Origin: DAIOFH01 sp036745875
Lineage (GTDB): Bacteria; Planctomycetota; SZUA-567
Length of the DNA: 16,076 nt
Assembly (NCBI GenBank): GCA_036745875.1
Contig: DAIOFH010000093.1
Coordinates: forward strand, 1 to 16,076
Direction of reading: 5' to 3'
In this document: piece after piece, positions 1 through 6,902 of the stretch
Numbering within the stretch: position 1 is the stretch's first letter
How the letters are laid out: each line of letters begins with the position of its first letter
Made by a program: the position numbers and the translations under genes
Notes under the pieces: model-generated
What the model saw: only the letters and a program-made list of their open reading frames with translations
The model's database searches: none
Told to the model about the DNA's origin: nothing

Positions 1-48
1 TCATAATATCCAACCTTAACCGAAAAGGCAATGAATTAAGTTAGCGCT

Positions 49-717
49 TATGGGGCGCCGTGGAGCATCTCCGAATCCGGTTACAATGTTTTCGATTCGT
101 TGCAAAACTACCAGTACCGCGCGTTCGGCGTGCCTGAACTGGGTCTTCGGCACGGTTTGTCGGACGACCTTGTCATCGCGCCCTACGCTTCGTGCCTGGC
201 GGCCATGGTCTATCCCTGCATGGCCTGCCGGAACCTCGAGCGCCTTGTCGCCGAAGGCGTCCAGACGCGTTACGGTTTCTACGAGGCGATGGACTATACG
301 CCTTCCAGAAAGCCGCACGGCGAAGAAAGCGCCGTGGTGCGCTCGTACATGGTCCACCACCAGGGCATGAGCCTGGTGGCGCTCGGCCAGGCCCTGCTCG
401 GCCAGCCTATGCACAGGCGATTCAAGAACCACGCCCTTTTGCAGTCCGCGTCGATGCTGCTGGAAGAAATCGTCCTGGACGAAAAGGCCCTGTACTATCA
501 CGCCACCTACACGCCGGAAATCCGCACCGACACGACCACGGAAGAATCCCCGGTGCGCGTCGTGACCAACCCGAATTCCCTGCAGCCGGAAGTGCAGCTT
601 CTCTCGAACGGCAATTACAGCGTCATGCTCTCCGGCTCCGGAGCGGGATACAGCCGCTGGCACAACATGTCATTGACGCGCTGGCGCGAGGACGGGACCC
701 TGGACAACTGGGGGTAG
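49..717 (+). pseudogene. Cyclic beta-1,2-glucan synthase fragment, upstream part ending at an in-frame TAG
   Basis: The first frame reads as cyclic beta-1,2-glucan synthase (NdvB/ChvB type) from about position 49-58 (APWSISESGYN) onward. It continues through the end of the glycoamylase-like domain (DDLVIAPYAS, then MVHHQGMSLVALGQ) into the first carbohydrate-binding supersandwich of the GH94 part. The match runs unbroken to DNWG and a TAG at 715-717. After the TAG the same frame continues with FCYVRDHATNSVWST, which belongs to the same domain, so this and the next entry are one interrupted gene. There is no start: in-frame stops lie at 4-6 and 37-39 in an AT-rich stretch unlike the gene. Full-length family members have roughly 2800 residues with an N-terminal GT84 domain and membrane segments, and all of that is missing. 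I infer a 5'-truncated, nonsense-mutated remnant; a contig edge, misassembly or sequencing error could mimic this. Confidence 0.8.
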
Positions 718-774
718 TTCTGCTATGTTCGCGACCACGCCACCAACAGCGTCTGGTCGACGACCTACCAGCCC

Positions 775-3700
775 ATGCCCTCGGCGAACGCCAGCTATGA
801 GGCGATATTTTCCGAGGGCAAGGCCGAGTTCAACCGGCATGACAAATACTTCGATACCCACACGGAAGTCGTGGTCTCCCCGGAGGACGACATCGAGGTG
901 CGGCGGGTCCGCATCGTCAACCGCACGAACAACGAGCGCCGCCTGGACCTGACCACCTTCGCCGAAGTCGTTCTTTCGCCCTCCTCCGCCGACGACAGCC
1001 ACCAAGCCTTCAACAAACTGTTTGTCGAGACGCGCCTGCTCAAGGACCGGCAGGCCATATTGTGTTCCCGCCGGCCCCGCAGCAAGGAGGAAAAGACACC
1101 GTTCCTCTTCCACATGATGGTGGCCAGGAGCGAAGGGGCGGGCGTATTGTCCTACGAAACGGACCGCCTCAAGTTCGTGGGACGAGGAAGCAACGCCTCC
1201 AATCCGGAAGCCCTCATGACAGGGGAAGGCGGCCTGACCAACACCGAGGGCGCGGTGTTGGACCCGGTTGTCAGCATCCGCGCGCCTATTCTCATCGGTC
1301 CGGGCGAAGACATAGTGTTCGATATCGTCACCGGCGTAGGCGAAACGGAAGAGGCGGTGATGACCCTCATCGAGAAATACCATGACGAACACATGACAAA
1401 TAAAGCGTTCGACCTGGCATGGATGCACGGCCAGCTGTTGCTGCGTCAGCTGAATATCTCGGAAACGGACGCGCAGCTGTATTGCCATTTGGCAAGTTCC
1501 ATAGTCTATGTCAATCCAGCCCTGCGTGCCAGGCCGGAAACGCTTGTCCGGAACTACCAGGGACAGTCCGGCCTGTGGGGCTATTCGATTTCCGGCGACC
1601 TGCCGATAGCGCTGGTGAAGATCACCGACCCTGACCACGTGCAGCTGGTCAACGAGATGATACAGGCCCACGCCTATTGGCGGCTCAAAGGCTTGCCGGT
1701 CGACCTGATCATATGGAACGACGACCAGAGCGGCTATCGCCAGTCACTGCATGACCAAATGACCGGTCTTGCCGTGGCGGCCCTCGGCGAAAGCAATCTC
1801 GAGCGGCCGGGCGGCGTGTTCATACGTTCCGTCGACCGCGTTTCCGACGAGGACAAGGTGCTTATCCAGACAGTGTCGCGGATAGTCCTGTCGGACAACA
1901 TAGGGTCGTTGTCGGATCATATCCGCAAGCAGATCAGGCGGGAATTTTCCCCGACGACGATTGTGCAATACCGTCCGCCGCAGCTTGGCGGCACCCTTTA
2001 CCCGTCCGATCCGCTCACGAAGAGGAAGTTGCTTATCGACAACGGATATGGCGGCTTTTCCGAGGATGGGACGGAATATATTATCACTACGGACAATACC
2101 CATAAAACCCCGTCGCCCTGGGTCAATGTCATTGCCAACGACAATTTCGGGACTGTGGTGTCGGAAAGCGGGTCGTCATACACCTGGAGCGAAAACGCTC
2201 ACGAATTCCGGATTACCCCCTGGTACAACGATCCGGTGAGCGATCCAACCGGGGAGGCAATCTATATCCGGGACGAAAACGGCGGCGATTATTGGTCACC
2301 GACCTACCAGCCCTGCCGGAAGAAAGGCGAGTTCGTGGCGCGGCACGGATTTGGCTATAGCGTTTTCGAGCATGCCGAAAACGGGATTTACAGCGAATTG
2401 ACCGTCCATGTGGACCGCGAAGCGCCGGTCAAATTCCTGCGTGTGCGGGTCAGGAACGATTCGCCGGAAAAACGCGCCCTTTCCGTGACCTCGTATGTCG
2501 AATGGATTCTCGGCGACATAAAGTCGAAAACCGGCATGCATGTGGTGACAGGGATCGATTCGGCCAGCGGAGCGCTGTTCGCCCGGAACCATTACACGGA
2601 GGAATTCCGAGGGCGTACCGCCTTCCTGGACACGGACGAAACAAGCAGGACCGTCGCCGGCGACAGGCGCGAATTCCTCGGGCGGAACGGCAAATTGGCG
2701 AATCCAGCCGGAATGCTGCGGACAAACCTGTCTGGCCGGGTCGGCCCCGGCTTTGATCCGTGCGGTGCGATGCAGGTGAAATTCACCCTTCTGCCCGGGC
2801 GGGAAAAGGAAGTGGTGTTCAGGATCGGCGCGGGAAAAACCGTTGATGCCGCCCGGAAGCTGGTACAGAGATTCCGTGGCGCGGCCGCAGCCAAGACCAG
2901 CCTCGAGCGGGTCGTCGCCTACTGGAAGTCCGTCCTCGGCTCCATCCAGGTGGAAACGCCCGACATGCCTTTCAACCTCATGGCCAACGGCTGGCTTCTC
3001 TACCAGAGCCTGAGCTGCCGTTTCTGGGGTCGTAGCGCGACCTACCAATCGGGAGGCGCGTTCGGCTTCAGGGATCAGTTGCAGGACTCGCTGTCGCTCC
3101 TGTATTCTGATCCCACCCTTATCCGCAAGCATCTACTCCTCAGTTCAGAACACCAGTTCGTCGAAGGGGACGCCATGCACTGGTGGCATCCTCCCGGCAA
3201 CAGGGGCGTCAGGACCCGCTGTTCCGACGATTACCTCTGGCTTCCCTTTGTCACGGAAAAATACGTCTCCGTAACCGGCGACTGGAGCGTTCTTGACGAG
3301 GAGACGGCCTTTATCGAAGGCCGCCCCCTCAGGGCGGACGAGGAGTCGTATTACGATCTGCCAACAAGGTCCGAAAAGACGGCAAGCCTCTATGATCATT
3401 GCCGGGTCGCTATAGAACACAGCCTGCGCTTCGGCGAACACGGCCTGCCGCTCATGGGTTCCGGCGACTGGAACGACGGCATGGATCTTGTCGGCATCCA
3501 CGGCAAGGGAGAAAGCGTGTGGCTGGCCTTTTTCCTCCATGTGGTCCTCAGCAAATTCGCCGGAATCGCCAAGGCTCGAAACGACGCGGAGTTCGCCCGG
3601 TTCTGTACGGACGAAGCGGAAAAACTGAAGATAAACATCGAGGCGCACGCCTGGGACGACCTCTGGTACCGTCGGGCCTATTTCGACGACGGGACTCCAT

Positions 3701-4422
3701 TGGGGTCGGCGTTGAACCCGGAGTGCCGCATCGACTCCATTGCCCAAAGCTGGTCCGTGATTTCCGGCGTCGGCGATAAAAAGCGCACCGAACAGGCCAT
3801 GAAGTCACTGTACACCCACCTTGTCGACAGGGGAAACAAGATGGTCAAGCTTTTCGAGCCGCCGTTCAGCAATTCCGAATTGAATCCCGGCTATATCAAA
3901 GGCTATGTCCCCGGAGTGCGGGAAAACGGCGGCCAGTACACCCATGGGGCGATATGGGCTGTGATCGCATTCGCCGTCATGGGCGACAATGGCAAGGCCT
4001 GGGAGCTGTTCAACCTCATAAATCCAGTCAACCATGGCTTGTCCAGGGAAGACGCGGATATTTATAAAATCGAACCCTATGTCATCGCCGCCGACGTCTA
4101 TGCCGCTGCAGGACATGCCGGGAGAGGCGGCTGGTCGTGGTATACCGGCTCCGCGTCATGGTTCTATCGGTTGATGATCGAGTACATCGTCGGGTTCGAC
4201 TTGACGGACAGCTCGTTCGGCATCCACCCTTGCTTGCCGCCGCAGTGGGATTCGTTTGTCTTTACCTATGACAGCAACGGGACAAAGTACAAGGTGACTG
4301 TCAGACGGTCGGAGACGGGAGACGCTGAAAAAATGCTGATGTTGGACGGCGTACGGCAGAAGGACGACCGCGTCCCGCTCTCCGACGACGGCGAGGAACA
4401 TTTGGTGGAAGCCATAATTTAA
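775..4422 (+). CDS. GH94-type C-terminal part of a cyclic beta-1,2-glucan synthase (downstream part of the interrupted gene)
   Basis: In the intact family this region forms the glycoside phosphorylase-like GH94 part, thought to set glucan chain length in cyclic glucan synthesis. It starts inside the first supersandwich domain and then has linker helices. A second supersandwich runs from about residue 400 (GGTLYPSDPL, DNGYGGFSEDG). The alpha/alpha barrel begins near residue 710 and contains GAFGFRDQLQD, GDWNDGMD (residues 897-904, the region of the family's catalytic acid Asp) and GGQYTHG, with GGWSWYTGSA near the end. The 1215 codons have no further interruption, so the decay looks recent or slight. 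ATG 775 is simply the first ATG after the TAG: coding homology extends back through codon 718 and no Shine-Dalgarno precedes it, so independent translation is doubtful. A stand-alone 1,2-beta-oligoglucan phosphorylase is the alternative, but the attached glycoamylase remnant upstream argues for the synthase. Confidence 0.8.
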   Translation: MPSANASYEAIFSEGKAEFNRHDKYFDTHTEVVVSPEDDIEVRRVRIVNRTNNERRLDLTTFAEVVLSPSSADDSHQAFNKLFVETRLLKDRQAILCSRRPRSKEEKTPFLFHMMVARSEGAGVLSYETDRLKFVGRGSNASNPEALMTGEGGLTNTEGAVLDPVVSIRAPILIGPGEDIVFDIVTGVGETEEAVMTLIEKYHDEHMTNKAFDLAWMHGQLLLRQLNISETDAQLYCHLASSIVYVNPALRARPETLVRNYQGQSGLWGYSISGDLPIALVKITDPDHVQLVNEMIQAHAYWRLKGLPVDLIIWNDDQSGYRQSLHDQMTGLAVAALGESNLERPGGVFIRSVDRVSDEDKVLIQTVSRIVLSDNIGSLSDHIRKQIRREFSPTTIVQYRPPQLGGTLYPSDPLTKRKLLIDNGYGGFSEDGTEYIITTDNTHKTPSPWVNVIANDNFGTVVSESGSSYTWSENAHEFRITPWYNDPVSDPTGEAIYIRDENGGDYWSPTYQPCRKKGEFVARHGFGYSVFEHAENGIYSELTVHVDREAPVKFLRVRVRNDSPEKRALSVTSYVEWILGDIKSKTGMHVVTGIDSASGALFARNHYTEEFRGRTAFLDTDETSRTVAGDRREFLGRNGKLANPAGMLRTNLSGRVGPGFDPCGAMQVKFTLLPGREKEVVFRIGAGKTVDAARKLVQRFRGAAAAKTSLERVVAYWKSVLGSIQVETPDMPFNLMANGWLLYQSLSCRFWGRSATYQSGGAFGFRDQLQDSLSLLYSDPTLIRKHLLLSSEHQFVEGDAMHWWHPPGNRGVRTRCSDDYLWLPFVTEKYVSVTGDWSVLDEETAFIEGRPLRADEESYYDLPTRSEKTASLYDHCRVAIEHSLRFGEHGLPLMGSGDWNDGMDLVGIHGKGESVWLAFFLHVVLSKFAGIAKARNDAEFARFCTDEAEKLKINIEAHAWDDLWYRRAYFDDGTPLGSALNPECRIDSIAQSWSVISGVGDKKRTEQAMKSLYTHLVDRGNKMVKLFEPPFSNSELNPGYIKGYVPGVRENGGQYTHGAIWAVIAFAVMGDNGKAWELFNLINPVNHGLSREDADIYKIEPYVIAADVYAAAGHAGRGGWSWYTGSASWFYRLMIEYIVGFDLTDSSFGIHPCLPPQWDSFVFTYDSNGTKYKVTVRRSETGDAEKMLMLDGVRQKDDRVPLSDDGEEHLVEAII

Positions 4423-4536
4423 GTTAAAAGTTTAGAGTGAAGAGAGTTAAGAGCTAAGAGCTAAGAGTGAAAAGTGAAAAGTGAAAAGTGAATAAAAAGC
4501 GTCAAACTTTTTCACTCTTCACTTTTCACTCTTAAC
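4423..4536. repeat. Heptad low-complexity imperfect inverted repeat between convergent genes
   Basis: The gap between the glucan synthase remnant and the tetR gene consists almost wholly of variants of GAGTTAA, GAGCTAA, GAGTGAA and AAGTGAA in tandem, followed by their reverse complement. The arm 4462-4485 pairs with 4511-4534 with one mismatch in 24, leaving a 25-nt spacer. GAGTTAAGAG at 4445-4454 matches the far end of the right arm in another register, so several hairpin registers are possible. A and G are concentrated on one strand of the left arm. It could act as a bidirectional terminator for the two converging transcripts, or be a dispersed mobile-type repeat; neither is shown by sequence alone. 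Confidence 0.8.
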
Positions 4537-5205
4537 TCAATTATTGTCCGCCGAGACCTGGTCGGGCGCATAGATTCGCAAAAAGGCCGTGATGGCGGTT
4601 TTGGCGATTCTGGTGATTTCTTCCTGGTCGACTTTTTTGACGACGCCCCAGAGGCGGCGCATGACCATTTCGCCGTCGAGGAGGCCTTTGAGCTGGGTCG
4701 CGGCAGTCCATTCGCCGCCGTGCAGGAATTTTTCCGGCGGTATTTTCTTTTTCAGGTAGGTTGAGACGGCGCACCATTCCATCTTGAATCCGCGCTCATA
4801 AACAGCCCTGCCAAATTCGCTGCAACTACCCTGTGCGGTAGCGAGGCGGTAAAGTTCGATGATGTCGGTATTTAAAAGTAGGTTGAGGTAACGTTCGCCG
4901 AATTTCTGCAATTGCTCCGTCACTTCGCCGTCTTCGTCAAACGGCTCGTATACGCTGGAAGCGAGCTCGCTGGTTCGGTCGAGGATAATTTCCCGGAGAA
5001 GCTCCTCTTTTGAATTGAAGTGGCTGTATAGTGTGGCCTTTGAGCCGCCGCATAGGGCGACCACTGAATCCATGGAAGTGCGTTCATAGCCATTTTCGGA
5101 GAAAATCTTCCACGCCGCGTTCATTATCGCCTTGCGCTTGTGTGTAAGGCGTTGCGATTTCTGTGAGTCAGATGAATCAGGTGATTTATGCGTCGATGAG
5201 TTCAT
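4537..5205 (-). CDS. TetR/AcrR-family transcriptional repressor of the adjacent efflux operon
   Basis: This is a 222-aa protein with a classic TetR N-terminal DNA-binding domain at residues 24-70. It contains the pattern AWKIFSENGYERTSMDSVV followed by the recognition helix segment GGSKATLYSHFNSKEELL. The C-terminal half (residues about 85-210) is an all-helical ligand-binding and dimerisation domain resembling the AefR-like group. Charged, serine-rich residues 1-23 precede the domain. The start ATG is preceded only by an A-rich, weakly Shine-Dalgarno-like stretch. It is divergent from the membrane fusion protein and RND pump genes, the standard arrangement for a local drug-responsive repressor. 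The 16-bp palindrome over the pump promoter (5352-5367) is its likely operator. The gene ends in TGA and converges on the glucan synthase remnant. The family call is certain; the inducer is unknown. Confidence 0.93.
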   Translation of the reverse strand: MNSSTHKSPDSSDSQKSQRLTHKRKAIMNAAWKIFSENGYERTSMDSVVALCGGSKATLYSHFNSKEELLREIILDRTSELASSVYEPFDEDGEVTEQLQKFGERYLNLLLNTDIIELYRLATAQGSCSEFGRAVYERGFKMEWCAVSTYLKKKIPPEKFLHGGEWTAATQLKGLLDGEMVMRRLWGVVKKVDQEEITRIAKTAITAFLRIYAPDQVSADNN

Positions 5206-5253
5206 TTTTCTTTTCTGTGTGTCAAGTAATCCGTGAGTAAGAGTTTAGCATTT

Positions 5254-5277
5254 CTCATGAGCGCCAACCCTCATGAG
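5254..5277. promoter_or_regulatory. Twin CTCATGAG palindromes upstream of tetR
   Basis: The self-complementary octamer CTCATGAG occurs at 5254-5261 and again at 5270-5277, with centres 16 bp apart. The second extends to the 10-bp palindrome CCTCATGAGG. They lie 49-72 bp upstream of the tetR start codon, just upstream (on the tetR strand) of a TAAACT hexamer (5242-5247) that could be its -10 box. They may be autoregulatory operators or a site for another dimeric regulator. They are unlike the palindrome at the pump promoter, so binding by the same TetR protein is not assured. Confidence 0.4.
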
Positions 5278-5323
5278 GTACTATTTTTTCCGCTCTAATT
5301 TTTTGTTTCGCGGGATTTCCGTC

Positions 5324-5352
5324 TTGACTATTCCACTGTCAATGGTTATACT
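5324..5352 (+). promoter_or_regulatory. Sigma70-type promoter of the efflux operon
   Basis: TTGACT at 5324-5329 and TATACT at 5347-5352 are separated by exactly 17 bp, each one base off consensus. The predicted start of transcription lies near 5359, giving a leader of about 160 nt before the preferred GTG start of the membrane fusion protein. The last base of the -10 box is the first base of the 16-bp palindrome, so a bound repressor would cover the start site. Confidence 0.75.
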
Positions 5353-5367
5353 GTACTGTACAGTACA
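5352..5367. promoter_or_regulatory. Perfect 16-bp palindromic operator, probable TetR site
   Basis: TGTACTGTACAGTACA is identical to its reverse complement over all 16 bases. It begins at the end of the -10 box and spans the expected transcription start. Size, symmetry and position match operators of TetR/AcrR-family repressors, and the adjacent divergent gene encodes such a repressor. Binding is inferred. Confidence 0.7.
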
Positions 5368-5522
5368 CCTGTCCCTTTGTCAATATGAGAACTTGTAAAA
5401 AATTATTTCCGGCAAAATATTCGCTGGCAATGGCAAGGGAAAATGCATATGGTGGGTACACAATAATTGATAGCGCAATAACAATAACGCAGACGAAAAA
5501 GAAAATGCAGAAAGGAAGTTCA

Positions 5523-6728
5523 GTGAAAAAATTCAGTATCCCCGTGGCGATTATCGCGCTGGCGGTCGTGGCGTTTTTCCTTCTCCCCGACAAGAAGGGC
5601 GAGCCCCAGGCTTCGGCAGCACCGGAAGCCGCGCCGCTGCCGCAGGTGGGCGTAATCGCACTCAAACCCCAGGAAGTGAAGATTACCCAGGAATTGAATG
5701 GCCGCGTGACTCCGTATCTTATCGCGGAAGTCCGTCCCCAGGTGAACGGCATCATCCAGAGCCGCAAGTTCGAGGAAGGCGCGGACGTCACCAAGGACAT
5801 GCAGCTTTACCAGATCGATCCCGCCATGTATGACGCGGAATTGAACCAGGCCAACGCCAATCTCGCCAAGGCGGAAGCCAACCTCAACCTTGCCAAGATC
5901 AAGCTGCAGCGCTACGAACAGCTTATCTCGGCACGCGCCGTCAACCAGCAGGAATACGACGAAGTGGCCGCGGGCAACCAGCAGGCGGAAGCCGAAGTCG
6001 GCATCGCCAAGGCGCAGGTGCGCCTGGCCCAGATTAATGTAGATTACGCCAAGGTGACTTCCCCGATCAGCGGCAGGATCGGCAAGTCCAACGTGACCCA
6101 GGGCGCTCTCGTCACGGCAAGCCAGGCCGAACCGCTCGCCGTGGTGCAACAGCTCGACCCGATCTATGTCGACGTCAACCAGCCCATCTCCTGGATGATG
6201 AACCTCAAGGACGACATGCAGGCGGGCATTTTGCAAAATACCGGCGAAAGCTACGCCGAGGTGCGCCTTCTCCTGAGTAACGGCCAAGTCTACTCTGAAA
6301 TCGGCAAATTGCTCTTCGCCGACATCACCGTCGACCGCACCACCGGCTCCATAAGCCTGCGCGCCGAGTTCCCCAACCCGAACCACGTCCTTCTGCCGGG
6401 CATGTATGTCACCGCCCTCCTCGACGTGGCGGAAAAGCAGGACGCCATCACCGTTCCGCAGCGTTCCCTGATGCGCGAGCTCGATGGCAGCGCCTACGTC
6501 TATGTCGTGGATGATTCGGGCGAAGTCGAAAAGCGCGTTGTCACCGTCATCCGTTCGGTGGACGACAAGTGGCTGATCGGTTCCGGCCTCGACGGCTCCG
6601 AGAATGTCGTCATCGACGGTCTCCAGCGCATCCGCTTCATGCCCGGCGCGCCCGCTCCGCGGGTTCAGACCGTCCCGGTCGACCTCGCCGTCAGCGTGAA
6701 GCCGAACCGCACCCGCAACATGAACTAA
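5523..6728 (+). CDS. RND efflux periplasmic adaptor (membrane fusion protein, AcrA/MexA type)
   Basis: This adaptor would link an inner-membrane RND pump to an outer-membrane channel. From the GTG start it has 401 residues. A basic N-terminus and one hydrophobic segment (about residues 4-22) come first, with no lipobox cysteine, so it is probably membrane-anchored or exported without lipidation. Next come the first lipoyl half (QVNGIIQSRKFEEGADV), a long alpha-helical hairpin rich in Ala, Asn and Gln (about 100-175), the second lipoyl half (VTSPISGRIGKSNVTQGALV), a beta-barrel, and a membrane-proximal domain ending near VVIDGLQRIRFMPGAPA. I chose GTG 5523 because AAGGA at 5512-5516 sits 6 nt upstream and the hydrophobic segment follows at once. 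The frame is open back to ATG 5385, but those 46 codons read like leader. It is followed by the pump gene in the same operon. Confidence 0.93.
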   Translation: MKKFSIPVAIIALAVVAFFLLPDKKGEPQASAAPEAAPLPQVGVIALKPQEVKITQELNGRVTPYLIAEVRPQVNGIIQSRKFEEGADVTKDMQLYQIDPAMYDAELNQANANLAKAEANLNLAKIKLQRYEQLISARAVNQQEYDEVAAGNQQAEAEVGIAKAQVRLAQINVDYAKVTSPISGRIGKSNVTQGALVTASQAEPLAVVQQLDPIYVDVNQPISWMMNLKDDMQAGILQNTGESYAEVRLLLSNGQVYSEIGKLLFADITVDRTTGSISLRAEFPNPNHVLLPGMYVTALLDVAEKQDAITVPQRSLMRELDGSAYVYVVDDSGEVEKRVVTVIRSVDDKWLIGSGLDGSENVVIDGLQRIRFMPGAPAPRVQTVPVDLAVSVKPNRTRNMN

Positions 6729-6792
6729 ATGCGGCATTGAAGGAGTGCGTCATACGGCCCGCTGGGCCATTCCCCGATACATAATACTTGTT

Positions 6793-6835
6793 TGAAAAGC
6801 AACCGCCCTCCCGGCGGGACGGTGGTTGCTTTTCA
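6793..6835 (+). terminator. Intercistronic hairpin between the adaptor and pump genes (possible attenuator)
   Basis: TGAAAAGCAACC at 6793-6804 is perfectly complementary to GGTTGCTTTTCA at 6824-6835, giving a 12-bp stem. The intervening 19 nt are GC-rich and can pair further (CCC with GGG, ACCG with CGGT). The 3' arm contains TTTT, but there is no U tract after the stem, so full termination is uncertain. Placed 65 nt after the adaptor stop and 67 nt before the pump start, it could cause partial termination or protect the upstream message from 3' decay. Confidence 0.55.
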
Positions 6836-6849
6836 ATTCGCGCCGGTAG

Positions 6850-6872
6850 CGGGCCGAAGTCGCCGCGGCCCG
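6850..6872 (+). other. Second GC-rich hairpin upstream of the pump start
   Basis: CGGGCCG at 6850-6856 pairs with CGGCCCG at 6866-6872 around a 9-nt loop. It ends 16 nt before the AGGA Shine-Dalgarno (6889-6892) of the pump gene. It may be a dyad that affects ribosome access or mRNA stability; there is no direct evidence of function. Confidence 0.4.
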
Positions 6873-6902
6873 GCGAATAATTAATAACAGGACTCAATAA
6901 AC

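Noticed and set aside
715..717. Genome-wide reassignment of TAG as a sense codon
   Set aside because: The TPR gene and the 110-aa gene both end in TAG at natural-looking C-termini, so TAG works as a stop in this genome.
670..1671. A 333-codon minus-strand frame over the glucan synthase, including the TAG region
   Set aside because: The plus-strand frame matches the family on both sides of the TAG. The minus-strand product resembles no protein I know and has the usual antisense composition.
4423..4536. CRISPR array
   Set aside because: The repeats are contiguous heptads with no unique spacers, and no cas genes are nearby.
5339..5800. A 153-codon minus-strand frame across the efflux promoter and adaptor start
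   Set aside because: It covers the promoter, the operator and the adaptor N-terminus in antisense and has no recognisable features.
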